From positions 1 to 42,931 of the forward strand of contig VBOX01000015.1 in the NCBI GenBank assembly GCA_005893265.1: 42,931 bases of DNA. Direction: 5' to 3'. Made by a program: the position numbers and the translations under genes. How positions within the stretch are numbered: the first letter of the stretch is position 1; every line of letters begins with the position of its first letter. The notes beneath the pieces are model-generated. The model was given only the letters and a program-made list of their open reading frames with translations. It was not told the DNA's origin and made no database searches. This stretch comes from Candidatus Eiseniibacteriota bacterium (lineage in GTDB: Bacteria; Eisenbacteria; RBG-16-71-46; SZUA-252). Positions 1-8,300 of the stretch are shown one piece after another.

Positions 1-214
1 CCCACGCCGTTAGCGCCCGGGCGGACAGGAAGGCAAACCCGATCGCGAGCACGGAGGTAGCCATGATCATCGCCGGGAGCGCCCCGACCCCGAAGCTGGA
101 AAGGAAGAGGGCGTCCCGGGTCGCCTTGGACCCGACCTGGAAGGCAATGCTGGCCGCCGCCGCTACCGTGGCGGCGAAGATGGCGGAACGAGTCTCGTTG
201 GAACCCGGGCTCAC
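1..214 (-). CDS. N-terminal fragment of a membrane transporter (nucleotide-transporter/MFS-like)
   Basis: The reverse strand reads from a GTG at 214 to the window edge, about 71 codons, with an in-frame stop four codons before the GTG, so this start is well fixed. The product opens with a short polar leader, then hydrophobic stretches interrupted by KATRDALFLSSFG and a run ending in ALPAM. That motif resembles the first loop of ATP/ADP-translocase-like (NTT/AAA) carriers and related MFS proteins in metagenomic bacteria. The rest of the gene lies outside the window, so the substrate cannot be told. It is divergent from the kinase gene at 295 with an 80-base gap between them. Family assignment is by motif memory only. 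Confidence 0.5.
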   Translation of the reverse strand, partial: MSPGSNETRSAIFAATVAAAASIAFQVGSKATRDALFLSSFGVGALPAMIMATSVLAIGFAFLSARALTAW

Positions 215-294
215 GGATGCACTCTAACCTTTGTAGACGTTGTCCTGTTCAAGCATTAGAGTGACGTTGAAGCCACCTGTGGCTGAACCCCCCC

Positions 295-2691
295 ATGGAC
301 GAACTTCTCGAACAGACCATATCTCACTACCGCATCACGAGCCTGCTCGGCGCCGGCGGAATGGGGATGGTCTATCGAGCCCACGACGCGCGCCTCGACC
401 GCGATCTGGCCTTGAAGATTCTCCCCTGCAATCTGATGGCGGACGAGAACGCCCGCGCCAGGCTCATCGCTGAGGCGCGCACCGCGTCCTCGCTCAACCA
501 TCCCCACATCGCTCAGGTCTACGATGTTGGGGAGGATCGTGGGCACATGTTCTTCGCGATGGAGCTCGTCGAGGGCAAGCCGCTCCGGGAACTGATCCAG
601 CGCGGCGGACTCCCCCACGCGACCGTGTGTCAGTTCGGCTCGCAGATCGCGAACGCGCTCGCCTTCGCCCACGAACGGGGCGTCGTGCACCGGGACTTGA
701 AGAGCGCCAACGTCATGATCACCCCCGAGAGGCGCGTGAAGGTGCTCGACTTCGGGCTCGCCAAGCGCCTCAAGGACGCCCAGGCGGACGACAAGAGAGA
801 TCCCGACCTCACCGCCTCGGGCATGATCCTCGGTACGCCGAACTACCTGCCGCCGGAGGTTCTCCTCGGAGGGAGCGCGGACGCCCGGAGCGACATCTGG
901 GCGCTCGGGGTGATGCTCTACGAGATGGCTTCGGGAAGACTCCCCTTCGACGGCGCTTCGATGGCGGAGCTTGCCACCGCGATTGTGAACGAAAGCCCGA
1001 ATCCCTTGAGCGCGCGGGTGCCCACCGGACTCCAGATGGTCATCGCGCGATGCCTCTCGAAGGATCCGGGCTCGCGGTACCGTTCGGCGAGCGAGATCGA
1101 GGCCGCGCTGGAGGCGCTCGATCCTTCCGTGGTCCGAACCAGGGCGTCAGGAGGGGGATCGCGGCGCGTCTGGACCATGGCGGCCGGCGCGGGTGCGGTA
1201 GCAGTTGGAATAGCGCTCGCCGTGACGCTCGCGCTCCGCACCGGCGACATCCGGAAGGGGATCGGAGGTGCTGTTGGTGGAGGAGCGGCGGACCGGCCCC
1301 GGATCGAATCGCTGGCCGTTCTCCCCCTGGCCAATCTCTCCGGAGACCCTACCCAGGAGTACTTCGCGGACGGAATGACCGAGGAGCTCATCACGAATCT
1401 GGCACCCATCCGCTCGCTCAAGGTGATCTCGCGGACCTCGGTCATGCCGTTCAAGCACTCGACGAAGTCGCTGAAAGAGATCGCGGCCGCGCTGGACGTC
1501 GATGGGATCGTCGAGGGCTCGGTGCTGCGAGCCGGCGACAGAGTGAGGATCACCGCGCAGCTCATCGAGGCCGCGAAAGATCGCCATTTGTGGGCCAAGA
1601 GCTACGAGCGTGACGTGAAGGACGTACTGGGACTGCAGAGCGAGGTGGCCCGGGACATCGCGAGTGAGATCCAGCTTAGGCTCTCGCCCCAAGAAGCGGC
1701 CCGCATGACGCAGCGAAGGACCGTCAACCCCGAGGCATACGAGCTATACCTCAGGGGCCGGTATGAGTGGAGCAAGGTCAGCCCGGCGGCCATCCTGAAG
1801 GCCATCGAGTACTACCAGAAGGCGCTCGCGCTCGACCCGACCGATGCCCGCTACAGCAGCGGCCTCGCCGACGCGTACCTGCTCCAGACCCAGGTCTTAG
1901 GCACCGTGCCCCAGAAAGAGGGGATGGCCAAGGTTAAGGAGTATGCGCGGCGCGCGCTCGCGGCCGACGAGTCCTCCGCCGAGGCGCACGCCTCGATCGC
2001 GGTCGCGCTTTTCTTCGGCGATTGGGATTGGTCCGGGGCAGAGAAAAACGCCCGGCAGGCGATCCAGCTCAACACGGGCTATTCAACGGCCCACCTCGTC
2101 TATTCGGTCATCCTCGCGGCCTCCGGCCGGGTCAACGAGGCGATCGAGCAGGATCACCTGGCGATGGACCTCGACCCACTCTCGCTCATCGTGAACTGGA
2201 ACGCCGCGGCGACGCTCTTTTACGCGCGGCGCTACGAAGATGCCATCGCGCAGTGCAAGCGGGCCAGCGAGCTGGACCCCAGCTCGCATCTGGGGCCGAG
2301 CACCTTGGCTCATGTTTACGAGCAAACCGGTAATTACCAAGGCGTGATGGACATCCTCGACAAGCTCCCCGCCGCGATGACGGGGGGTAAAGGGGTCGTT
2401 TCGAAACTGAAGCATGCGTACGCCACGGCCGGGCCGACCGGATACTGGCGCGCCATGCTCGAGCTCGAATCAGGGCCGGCCGGGTCGAAGTTCAAAGATC
2501 GGATACGCCTCGGGATGGTCTACACAAGGCTCGGCGAACGCGAAAGGGCCCTGGCCGCCCTGGAGCACGCGTTCGCCGTCCACGCGGGAGATATGGTGTT
2601 CATCAACATCGAGCCCTGCTTCGACCCGCTCCATGGGGAGCCCCGATTCCAATCGCTCGTTCGGCGCGTGGGTCTTACGCCGGGCGCCTAG
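295..2691 (+). CDS. Membrane Ser/Thr protein kinase with TolB/FlgO-like and TPR regions
   Basis: 798 residues in three parts. Residues 12-275 are a Hanks-type kinase: glycine loop GAGGMGMVY (19-27), ATP lysine K41, HRDLKSAN at 132-139 and DFG at 152-154, so all key catalytic residues are present. A single membrane helix lies near 292-313. From about 338 to 455 is a TolB-N/FlgO-like domain (LAVLPLANLSGDP, then YFADGMTEELI), followed by TPR-type repeats to the C-terminus. The kinase is cytoplasmic and the TolB/TPR half should lie outside the membrane. This architecture is common in Acidobacteria, Gemmatimonadota and Eisenbacteria-like genomes and is thought to serve sensing. No good ribosome-binding site precedes the ATG at 295. 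Substrates are unknown. Confidence 0.9.
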   Translation: MDELLEQTISHYRITSLLGAGGMGMVYRAHDARLDRDLALKILPCNLMADENARARLIAEARTASSLNHPHIAQVYDVGEDRGHMFFAMELVEGKPLRELIQRGGLPHATVCQFGSQIANALAFAHERGVVHRDLKSANVMITPERRVKVLDFGLAKRLKDAQADDKRDPDLTASGMILGTPNYLPPEVLLGGSADARSDIWALGVMLYEMASGRLPFDGASMAELATAIVNESPNPLSARVPTGLQMVIARCLSKDPGSRYRSASEIEAALEALDPSVVRTRASGGGSRRVWTMAAGAGAVAVGIALAVTLALRTGDIRKGIGGAVGGGAADRPRIESLAVLPLANLSGDPTQEYFADGMTEELITNLAPIRSLKVISRTSVMPFKHSTKSLKEIAAALDVDGIVEGSVLRAGDRVRITAQLIEAAKDRHLWAKSYERDVKDVLGLQSEVARDIASEIQLRLSPQEAARMTQRRTVNPEAYELYLRGRYEWSKVSPAAILKAIEYYQKALALDPTDARYSSGLADAYLLQTQVLGTVPQKEGMAKVKEYARRALAADESSAEAHASIAVALFFGDWDWSGAEKNARQAIQLNTGYSTAHLVYSVILAASGRVNEAIEQDHLAMDLDPLSLIVNWNAAATLFYARRYEDAIAQCKRASELDPSSHLGPSTLAHVYEQTGNYQGVMDILDKLPAAMTGGKGVVSKLKHAYATAGPTGYWRAMLELESGPAGSKFKDRIRLGMVYTRLGERERALAALEHAFAVHAGDMVFINIEPCFDPLHGEPRFQSLVRRVGLTPGA

Positions 2692-2741
2692 GGCACCTTC
2701 CGACGGAACCAATCGGACGGCTTGGGTATCTAACTAACTAG

Positions 2742-3155
2742 ATGAAGACCCTGCCTGCGAAACAGACCCGTAACGTCGTATCCTGGATTGCCGTGGGAGC
2801 CATGCTGTTCGGCGTCTGGTTGGCGCCGGCGTGCGCCTTCATCTGCGCAAACATGACGCCCGGGGCGCCAGGGGTAGGCGCGGACCCATGCCACGCGGAC
2901 CACGGGGCCGGGGCCGGTCATGGGGCCTCCCCGGGATCGGACGACTGCCAAGCGCGTCCTTGCCAACAGCTGCAAACCGGAGTGCAACCCAACGCCCAGC
3001 CCGAGATCGCTTCGCTTTCTCATGTCGCTTTCCATCCGCTCGCCGGCGTAGACGAGGTTCCGGCGCAGATGGCCGGCGATCATCGGTGGTGGCTGTCGGC
3101 GATGGCCCTCGGTCCACCCATTCCACTCCCTCTTTTCACAGTCCTTCGCTCCTAA
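2742..3155 (+). CDS. Small secreted or membrane-anchored Cys/His-containing protein, unknown function
   Basis: 137 residues. A hydrophobic segment at about 14-32 ends in a Cys-bearing stretch (PACAFICANM), which could be a signal peptide or anchor. The middle is rich in Gly, Ala, His and Cys (DPCHADHG, DDCQARPCQQ), suggesting metal or disulfide chemistry, and the C-terminal tail is hydrophobic (PPIPLPLFTVL). I do not recognise a named family. It begins 50 bases after the kinase stop without a clear ribosome-binding site; the bases just before the ATG contain several stop triplets. Its neighbour at 3307 is another small exported Cys/Met protein, which fits a cell-envelope role, but this is inference. 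Confidence 0.5.
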   Translation: MKTLPAKQTRNVVSWIAVGAMLFGVWLAPACAFICANMTPGAPGVGADPCHADHGAGAGHGASPGSDDCQARPCQQLQTGVQPNAQPEIASLSHVAFHPLAGVDEVPAQMAGDHRWWLSAMALGPPIPLPLFTVLRS

Positions 3156-3306
3156 GCCTTAGTAGCTAGCCTCACGCGGCAGGGCTCGCCTTGGCGCGCC
3201 TTGGTCATTAACCCAAAACCACCCGACAAAGCGCTACTCCGAATCCGTTCTGCCCCGGCACGGGCCGAGGTCGCGGACGGGCATGAGCGCATACAGGAGA
3301 ATGAAC

Positions 3307-3672
3307 ATGAAGAAGGGAATCGTTGGATTCGTCATGGCCGCCGCGGTCGTGCTGGCAATCTCTGCCCAGGCCGGTCAGCCTTCAAAGCATCCCGCGACAA
3401 CGGTCACCGGAGAGGTCGTAGACACCGGCTGCTATCTGGGTCACGCGAGCAAGGGCGCCAGTCACGCGAGCTGCGCGACCATGTGCATCGACCAAGGCAT
3501 GCCCATGGGGGTGCTCACACAGAAGGGCGTGCTCTACCTCGTCACGATGAACCACGACAATCCGGACGCCTACAACAAGCTAGGCAACCGGAGTCGGCAC
3601 GCGGGTGCGTGGGGTGCGTCCTGGCCCCACGCACCTGGAGGAATGACGATGGGGATGGGTGTAAGGTTGTGA
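3307..3672 (+). CDS. Small exported Cys-containing protein, C-terminus probably replaced
   Basis: The start ATG at 3307 follows an AGGAGA at 3294-3299. The product (about 121 residues) has a signal peptide ending near AISAQAG, then TVTGEVVDTGCYLGH, a Cys-containing centre (SCATMCIDQG) and LYLVTMNHDNPDAYNKL. This matches small secreted proteins that continue with an OB-like segment of the type TVTVTG. Here homology stops abruptly after NKL (about base 3583), and the last 30 residues are low-complexity and partly encoded by a perfect inverted repeat. The C-terminus therefore looks truncated or rearranged. The ATGs at 3283 and 3301 are less well placed relative to the ribosome-binding site. Confidence 0.6.
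   Translation: MKKGIVGFVMAAAVVLAISAQAGQPSKHPATTVTGEVVDTGCYLGHASKGASHASCATMCIDQGMPMGVLTQKGVLYLVTMNHDNPDAYNKLGNRSRHAGAWGASWPHAPGGMTMGMGVRL
3604..3635. repeat. Perfect inverted repeat, 11-bp arms, 10-base loop
   Basis: GGTGCGTGGGG at 3604-3614 is exactly complementary to CCCCACGCACC at 3625-3635. The hairpin lies inside the 3' end of the small exported protein gene, just where similarity to the expected family ends. It is followed by TGGAGGAATG rather than a T-run, so it is not a standard terminator. Confidence 0.7.
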
Positions 3673-3797
3673 TCTATCGACTCGTTTGACGCTCACCACG
3701 CTTGCGCCACTGCACTCGGAGGCTCAAGGAGAGCAGGCGAAGAACCCCTGGATCTTCTCGCTCATGTGGTCGCGCTGACGTATCTTCGTTGCTTGAC

Positions 3798-4589
3798 ATG
3801 GCCTTCCCAAATTTTCGCAACAAGCACGCGCACGAGGCTCTTGTAACGCCCAAGGCCTATCTCGCGTATGCCCGATCGCGAGGCACCGTCCCCAAAGGCC
3901 GTCGCCCCGAGGGCCTCATCATCGCCTACGACCGGAACCTCATGCGGTACGTGCTTCGGCACCATAAGACCCAGCGTGTGAGCGGGTTCTTCGGGGAGAT
4001 GTTTCTCCTTCGCGAGACCGGCCATGGCGTGGCGATTATCGGGAACTTCGGTATCGGCGCCCCCGGCGCCGTCATCCACCTCGAGGAGTTCATCGAGTGG
4101 GGAGTGCCCAGGTTCATATCCATCGGTACCGCCGGCGGACTCCAAAAGGGCCTCCAGATCGGCGACCTCGTGCTCTGCGAACGGGCGATCCGCGACGAAG
4201 GATGCTCCCACCACTACCTCCGGCCCTCGAAGTACGCGTTTCCGTCGCCGGTGCTGACCGATCGGGTTCGAGCGTCCCTTCAATCGCGTCGCCTAAAGTT
4301 CGCGAGCGGGACGAGTTGGACCATCGATACCCCGGACCGCGAGACCATGGCCGAAGCCCGCGGGTACCGGGGGGAGGGTGTGCTGACGGTCGAAATGGAG
4401 GCAGCGGCTTTGTTCGCGGTGGGGAAGTATCGCAAGGCGCAGGTGGCCGCGCTCTTCTCCGTCAGCGATTCGCTCGCCGAGCTGCACTGGAAACCGAAGT
4501 TCCACTTGCGCAGGAATCAGGCTGGCCTCGAGAAGGTTTATAGCGTGGCCGTGGAGGCCCTCCGACCAGCGGATCATGGCGGGCAATGA
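3798..4589 (+). CDS. Nucleoside phosphorylase family protein (uridine phosphorylase-like)
   Basis: About 263 residues from the ATG at 3798; the open frame extends further upstream but similarity begins here. The PNP/UDP family fold is shown by the phosphate-loop-like stretch IIGNFGIGAPGA, the segment ISIGTAGGLQKGLQIGDLV, and the ribose/base-binding region with VEMEAAALFAVG and the acidic SVSDSLAEL. Family members cleave a nucleoside N-glycosidic bond with phosphate. Substrate preference cannot be read from sequence. It is followed 22 bases later by a nucleotidyltransferase and then a P-loop kinase, suggesting a small unit acting on nucleosides or nucleotide-like compounds. Confidence 0.85.
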   Translation: MAFPNFRNKHAHEALVTPKAYLAYARSRGTVPKGRRPEGLIIAYDRNLMRYVLRHHKTQRVSGFFGEMFLLRETGHGVAIIGNFGIGAPGAVIHLEEFIEWGVPRFISIGTAGGLQKGLQIGDLVLCERAIRDEGCSHHYLRPSKYAFPSPVLTDRVRASLQSRRLKFASGTSWTIDTPDRETMAEARGYRGEGVLTVEMEAAALFAVGKYRKAQVAALFSVSDSLAELHWKPKFHLRRNQAGLEKVYSVAVEALRPADHGGQ

Positions 4590-4611
4590 CGCACCCATCG
4601 GCTAGACGCAC

Positions 4612-5124
4612 ATGACATCAGCGGATGTCCTGGAAATCGTCCGCCTCCTTGAGAGCGATGGTATCGCCGTTTGGCTTGATGGGGGTTGGGGGGTTGATGC
4701 GCTCCTCGGCAAGCAGACCAGACCCCACGGGGACCTCGATATCGCAGTCGTGCACAAAGACGTGCCGCGGCTACGAGCGCTGCTGGAGGCTCGGGGGTAT
4801 CGGGACGTGCCCCGAAAGGACACGAAGGACTGGAACTTCGTGCTGGGCGACGGCCAGGGGCATGAGATTGACGTCCACTCGTTCACCCTGGATGCCGAGG
4901 GGAGGTGGGTCTACGGCATAGAGTACCCGGCGGATTCCCTGACGGGCGTGGGGTCAGTGAATGGCCGAGCCGTGAAGTGCATTACAGCGGAGCATGTGGC
5001 GCGTTTCCGCACCGGCTTCGAGTTGCGCGAGACTGACATTCAGGACGTGCAGGCGCTTCACAAACGTTTCGGGGTTCCGATTCCAAAGGAGCACGCGGAG
5101 TGGCTCAAGCGGAAACAGGCCTAA
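4612..5124 (+). CDS. Lnu/ANT-type nucleotidyltransferase, possible lincosamide or aminoglycoside modifier
   Basis: 170 residues with the compact nucleotidyltransferase pattern of Lnu(A)/LinA-like enzymes: WLDGGWGVDALLG (21-33), the metal-binding pair D41 and D43 in HGDLDIAV, a third acidic residue D87 in HEIDVHS, and a C-terminal CITAEHVARFRTGFELRETD that parallels the conserved end of Lnu enzymes. These transfer a nucleoside monophosphate from NTP to a hydroxyl of an antibiotic or similar small molecule. It may have a native non-antibiotic substrate; chromosomal relatives are widespread and mostly untested. Its stop codon overlaps the next start by one base (TAATG), so the two are probably co-translated. 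Confidence 0.8.
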   Translation: MTSADVLEIVRLLESDGIAVWLDGGWGVDALLGKQTRPHGDLDIAVVHKDVPRLRALLEARGYRDVPRKDTKDWNFVLGDGQGHEIDVHSFTLDAEGRWVYGIEYPADSLTGVGSVNGRAVKCITAEHVARFRTGFELRETDIQDVQALHKRFGVPIPKEHAEWLKRKQA

Positions 5125-5672
5125 TGCCGGGTCTGCTTGCCAGGATCGCGGCGCTGCGTCCAAAGGGGCGTCGAACGATCATCATCGTTATCGATGGGTA
5201 TGGGGGATCGGGCAAGTCGACTCTGGCCGGTGCCGTGGCGACGGGTTCAGGAGGGGCGACTATCGTTCGCACGGATGACTTCGCTCGCCCCAACGTTCCG
5301 GGATGGGAATGGGAACGCATGAAGACGCAAGTGCTCGATCCTCTCGATCGTGATCTACCGGGGAGGTACCAGCGGCACGATTGGAAGAGCGACTCGTTGG
5401 CGGAATGGCACACTGTTTCTGTCGGCGGCATCGTGATCGTCGAGGGCGTTTCGTCCATGCGCGCGGAGCTTGGTCGGTACTGGGACCTGGCGGTTTGGGT
5501 GACATGCGCCTACGAGCGCCGCTTGGCGCGGGGCATCGCGCGTGACGGGGAAGCCAAGCGCTCCCAGTGGGTGAATGTCTGGATGCCGCAGGAGGATGCA
5601 TACGTCGAAGCGCAGAAGCCCGAGCAGCGCGCGGATACCGTCGTTAGCGGGGAAGAGCCATTCCAGTTGTGA
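5124..5672 (+). CDS. P-loop small-molecule kinase (uridine kinase-like)
   Basis: 182 residues from the ATG at 5124, which overlaps the upstream stop. Walker A is DGYGGSGKST (24-33), preceded by a hydrophobic beta strand. RTDDFARP resembles the acidic DD motif that binds the substrate in uridine kinases and phosphoribulokinases, and GGIVIVEGVSSMR matches the Walker-B-like strand of that family. A lid-like Arg-rich stretch (CAYERRLARGIARDG) follows. The enzyme should phosphorylate a small hydroxyl compound using ATP. Together with the nucleotidyltransferase before it, an antibiotic- or nucleoside-modifying pair is possible but unproven. Confidence 0.75.
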   Translation: MPGLLARIAALRPKGRRTIIIVIDGYGGSGKSTLAGAVATGSGGATIVRTDDFARPNVPGWEWERMKTQVLDPLDRDLPGRYQRHDWKSDSLAEWHTVSVGGIVIVEGVSSMRAELGRYWDLAVWVTCAYERRLARGIARDGEAKRSQWVNVWMPQEDAYVEAQKPEQRADTVVSGEEPFQL

Positions 5673-5718
5673 GAGTCGCCACACTCAAGACCGCGAGACA
5701 GCTGCAATCATACCCTTC

Positions 5719-6780
5719 TCAGTGCCGGTGCCTGTGATGAACGTCGTGGACGTGGGGATGGCGATGAACCATCGGTTGGTGGCGATGCCAGTGGGCATGA
5801 GGCAGCTTCGCGAGCTGCTCGGGCGTGTGGTCGTGCTGGTGATGCTCATCATGGGTGTGCTCGTGCGCGTGCTCCTGAGCCTCGTGTTCATGTAGATGCT
5901 CATGTCGATCCGTCGCGAGGAGGAGGGCTCCCGCGGTCATGGACCCGAGCGCGAGCAGGCCCCAAGCCGCAATGGTCTCGCGCAAAAGGGCCCATGAGAG
6001 GATCGCGGCGAAACCCGGCGCGAGCGCGAACAGCATCCCGGTCTGGATCACGCCGAGCTGCCTGAGTCCCCGTACGAATAGCGCGATCGAGAGACCGAAG
6101 GACACCGCGCCTACCGCCAGCGCGATAAGAACTCGAATGGCGTTCCAGTGGCCGAATCCACCGAACGCGGCGGCGAGCGAAAGACTCGTGATTCCGCCGG
6201 CCAACCCCTTGATGGCGACGATTTGCCGAGCGTCACGCAGGCTCACGCGCTGCGTAAGGTTGTTGTCGAGGCCCCACAGCGCGCACGCGCCGATGACAAG
6301 CGCGATCCCCGCCCAACGAGTTGGGATCGACGCCGGCTCCGCGTGGGGAAGGGAAAGCAGAACCGCGCCCAGTAGAATGGCAACCGCGCCCAGCCATCCG
6401 CGATGTCCCAAGTATTCGCCGGAAAGCAGCACGCCTAGGCCCACGGTGAACACAGCTTCAAAATTGAGGAGGAGTCCGGCCACGTGACCGCTGACCTCCC
6501 GCAGGCCCAGGAACAACAGGAGCGGCGCCAACACGCCTCCGGAGACAACGGCCCCCAGGAGCCAGACCCATTCCGCGCCTCGGACGGAGTTGGTCCCGCC
6601 CATGGCGGTCCCGGTTCGACCCGAGAGCCAAGCGAGGCCGGCACAAAGACTCCCGGCGGAAATGTAAAGGACTCCTGAAAGGGCGAGTGGGGCGACATCG
6701 GCCAAGAGGAGCTTGGTAGCGGGCACGCTCGCCGCGAAGGCCACGGCCGCGAGGATCACTTCGATTTGGGCCCTTCGCAT
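5719..6780 (-). CDS. EamA/DMT-family exporter with histidine-rich C-terminal tail
   Basis: 353 residues when started at the ATG at 6780 (MRRAQIEV); a longer frame begins at 6837 but its first 19 residues look non-homologous. About ten hydrophobic helices in two EamA halves are visible, with the typical LLLNFEAVFTVGLGVLL and ALAPGFAAILSW segments. The last 63 residues carry about 24 histidines (HLHEHEAQEH, HPHVHDVHHRHRH), a tail seen in other EamA proteins and likely to bind Zn, Ni or Co. It is divergent from the DUF1259 gene at 6886 and convergent with the kinase at 5672. Metal or metabolite efflux is the probable role; the substrate is not known. Confidence 0.85.
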   Translation of the reverse strand: MRRAQIEVILAAVAFAASVPATKLLLADVAPLALSGVLYISAGSLCAGLAWLSGRTGTAMGGTNSVRGAEWVWLLGAVVSGGVLAPLLLFLGLREVSGHVAGLLLNFEAVFTVGLGVLLSGEYLGHRGWLGAVAILLGAVLLSLPHAEPASIPTRWAGIALVIGACALWGLDNNLTQRVSLRDARQIVAIKGLAGGITSLSLAAAFGGFGHWNAIRVLIALAVGAVSFGLSIALFVRGLRQLGVIQTGMLFALAPGFAAILSWALLRETIAAWGLLALGSMTAGALLLATDRHEHLHEHEAQEHAHEHTHDEHHQHDHTPEQLAKLPHAHWHRHQPMVHRHPHVHDVHHRHRH

Positions 6781-6885
6781 GCCTCGTGTTCCGCTTCGCC
6801 CGGAAGGATCGGGGATCACGCTTTCATTCCAGCACACTGAGAGGGACCTTAGCGGATATTCCGTAGCGAAACCAACGGAGGCATC

Positions 6886-7785
6886 ATGAGAAGGCAGCTT
6901 GCGCCAGCGCTAATTCTGATCGCTGCGGTCACGAGCGCGGCGGCGACCCCGGTGGTCAGCCCGCGCCAACTCGACACGGTCCGGATCGAGGAACTAACCG
7001 GAGCCAAAGGGAAACTCGACGAGAAGGAAGGCGTCTTCAAGGTATCCATGCCTCGTGGCGACCTAGACGTCAAAGTGGCAGGCGTGCGTATGACCCCGCC
7101 GATGGGCCTGACGTCATGGGCTTCGTTCAAGCGTGTCGGCCAGCATACGGTGGCGATGGGCGATATGGTCCTACTGGAAGACCAGGTAAATCCTGTCATG
7201 ACCACTGCCCTCGACAATGGTCTCGAGGTCACGGCGCTCCACAATCACTTCCTCTGGGATACGCCGAAGGTCATGTTCATGCACATCGGCGGGATGGGGA
7301 GCGAGGAGACCCTTGCGGAAGCCGTGGGAAAGGTGTTCACGAAGATCAAGGATACGGGCGGCGGAAAGGGCGAGACGCCCCATGCTGAGATCGACCCCGC
7401 CAAGTCCTCGCTCGATCCCGCAAAGATCGAAGCGGTGCTGCATCTGAAAGGCGATCTCAACAACGGCGTATACAAGGTGGTGGTCGGCCGGACGGCGCGA
7501 ATGCATGGCGGGGTCATGGGCAACACGATGGGCGTCAACACCTGGGCCGCCTTCGCCGGGCCCGACAGCCAGGCCGTGGTGGATGGTGATTTCGCGGTGC
7601 TCGAAACGGAGCTTCAGCCGGTCCTCAAAGCCTTGCGCGGAGCCGGGATCAATATCGTCGCAATTCATCAGCATATGATTGGGGAGGTGCCGCGAGTCAT
7701 GTTCCTTCACTACTGGGGTACGGGCTCCGTGGATGCGCTCGCGAGCGGTTTGCGCACAGCACTCGACCGGACGGGCTCCCGATGA
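6886..7785 (+). CDS. Secreted protein with two DUF1259 (LppY/LpqO-like) domains
   Basis: 299 residues with a signal peptide (ALILIAAVTSAAA) and a GGAGG ribosome-binding site just upstream. Two related halves are visible: residues about 30-150 with VMTTALDNGLEVTALHNHF and PKVMFMHIGG, and about 170-295 with LRGAGINIVAIHQHMIGEVPRVMFLHYWG. The repeated HNHF and HQHM motifs are the DUF1259 signature. The family is found near chromate and other metal or oxidative stress genes; its biochemical activity is not established. It is followed 34 bases later by a ChrB-domain gene, and the two probably share a transcript. Confidence 0.9.
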   Translation: MRRQLAPALILIAAVTSAAATPVVSPRQLDTVRIEELTGAKGKLDEKEGVFKVSMPRGDLDVKVAGVRMTPPMGLTSWASFKRVGQHTVAMGDMVLLEDQVNPVMTTALDNGLEVTALHNHFLWDTPKVMFMHIGGMGSEETLAEAVGKVFTKIKDTGGGKGETPHAEIDPAKSSLDPAKIEAVLHLKGDLNNGVYKVVVGRTARMHGGVMGNTMGVNTWAAFAGPDSQAVVDGDFAVLETELQPVLKALRGAGINIVAIHQHMIGEVPRVMFLHYWGTGSVDALASGLRTALDRTGSR

Positions 7786-7819
7786 GGGATCAGCATTCCC
7801 GCCGCAGGAGGAGGATGCA

Positions 7820-8281
7820 ATGAAATGGGTGACGCGAGAGAACGTGCATGTCGACCGGGTAGCCTGTCCTTGGCTCATCCGCAAATTCGTGGATCCAAAA
7901 GCCGAGTTTCTGTTCGTGCCCGCCGATCAAGTCATGGCCGTCGCGGAGAAGGAGAAGGCGACACCCTATGACGTAAAGGGCGTGGAACTGGGGCACCATG
8001 GAAAGGAGTGCTCCTTCGACGCGATCGTCAAGAAGCATGGGCTCACCTCCGATCCCGCGCTCATGCTACTTGCGAGAATCGTGAACGGCGCCGACACTGA
8101 CAACTCTCTCTGGAACCAGCCGGAGTCCGCGGGCCTCAAGGCGGTCGCCGAGGGCTTCCGCGGCCTCGGCTTCAAGGATGACCACGCCTTGAACGCGGCC
8201 GAGTGGATTGTCTACGACGCGCTCTACGCTTACTGCCAGGGGGTGGTACGGGAGCGCCGGCCGGAAGGCGCTACTAGGTGA
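7820..8281 (+). CDS. ChrB C-terminal-domain (chromate resistance-like) protein
   Basis: 153 residues starting at the ATG at 7820 behind a strong AGGAGGAGG (7806-7814); the upstream part of the open frame is inside the DUF1259 gene and is not used. The sequence MKWVTRENVHVDRVACPWLI followed by RKFVDPKAEFLFVP and later GHHGKECSFDAIV is typical of the ChrB C-terminal domain found alone. Full ChrB proteins regulate or assist chromate resistance; the stand-alone domain has no firm function. The Cys and His residues in VACPWLIR and GHHGKEC may bind metal. No chrA chromate transporter is present in the window. Confidence 0.85.
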   Translation: MKWVTRENVHVDRVACPWLIRKFVDPKAEFLFVPADQVMAVAEKEKATPYDVKGVELGHHGKECSFDAIVKKHGLTSDPALMLLARIVNGADTDNSLWNQPESAGLKAVAEGFRGLGFKDDHALNAAEWIVYDALYAYCQGVVRERRPEGATR

Positions 8282-8300
8282 CCGACGCCGGACACGACCG

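Noticed and set aside
5575-5895. Met/Val-rich + strand open frame over the EamA tail
   Set aside because: It is the complement of the His codons of the EamA C-terminus, not a gene.
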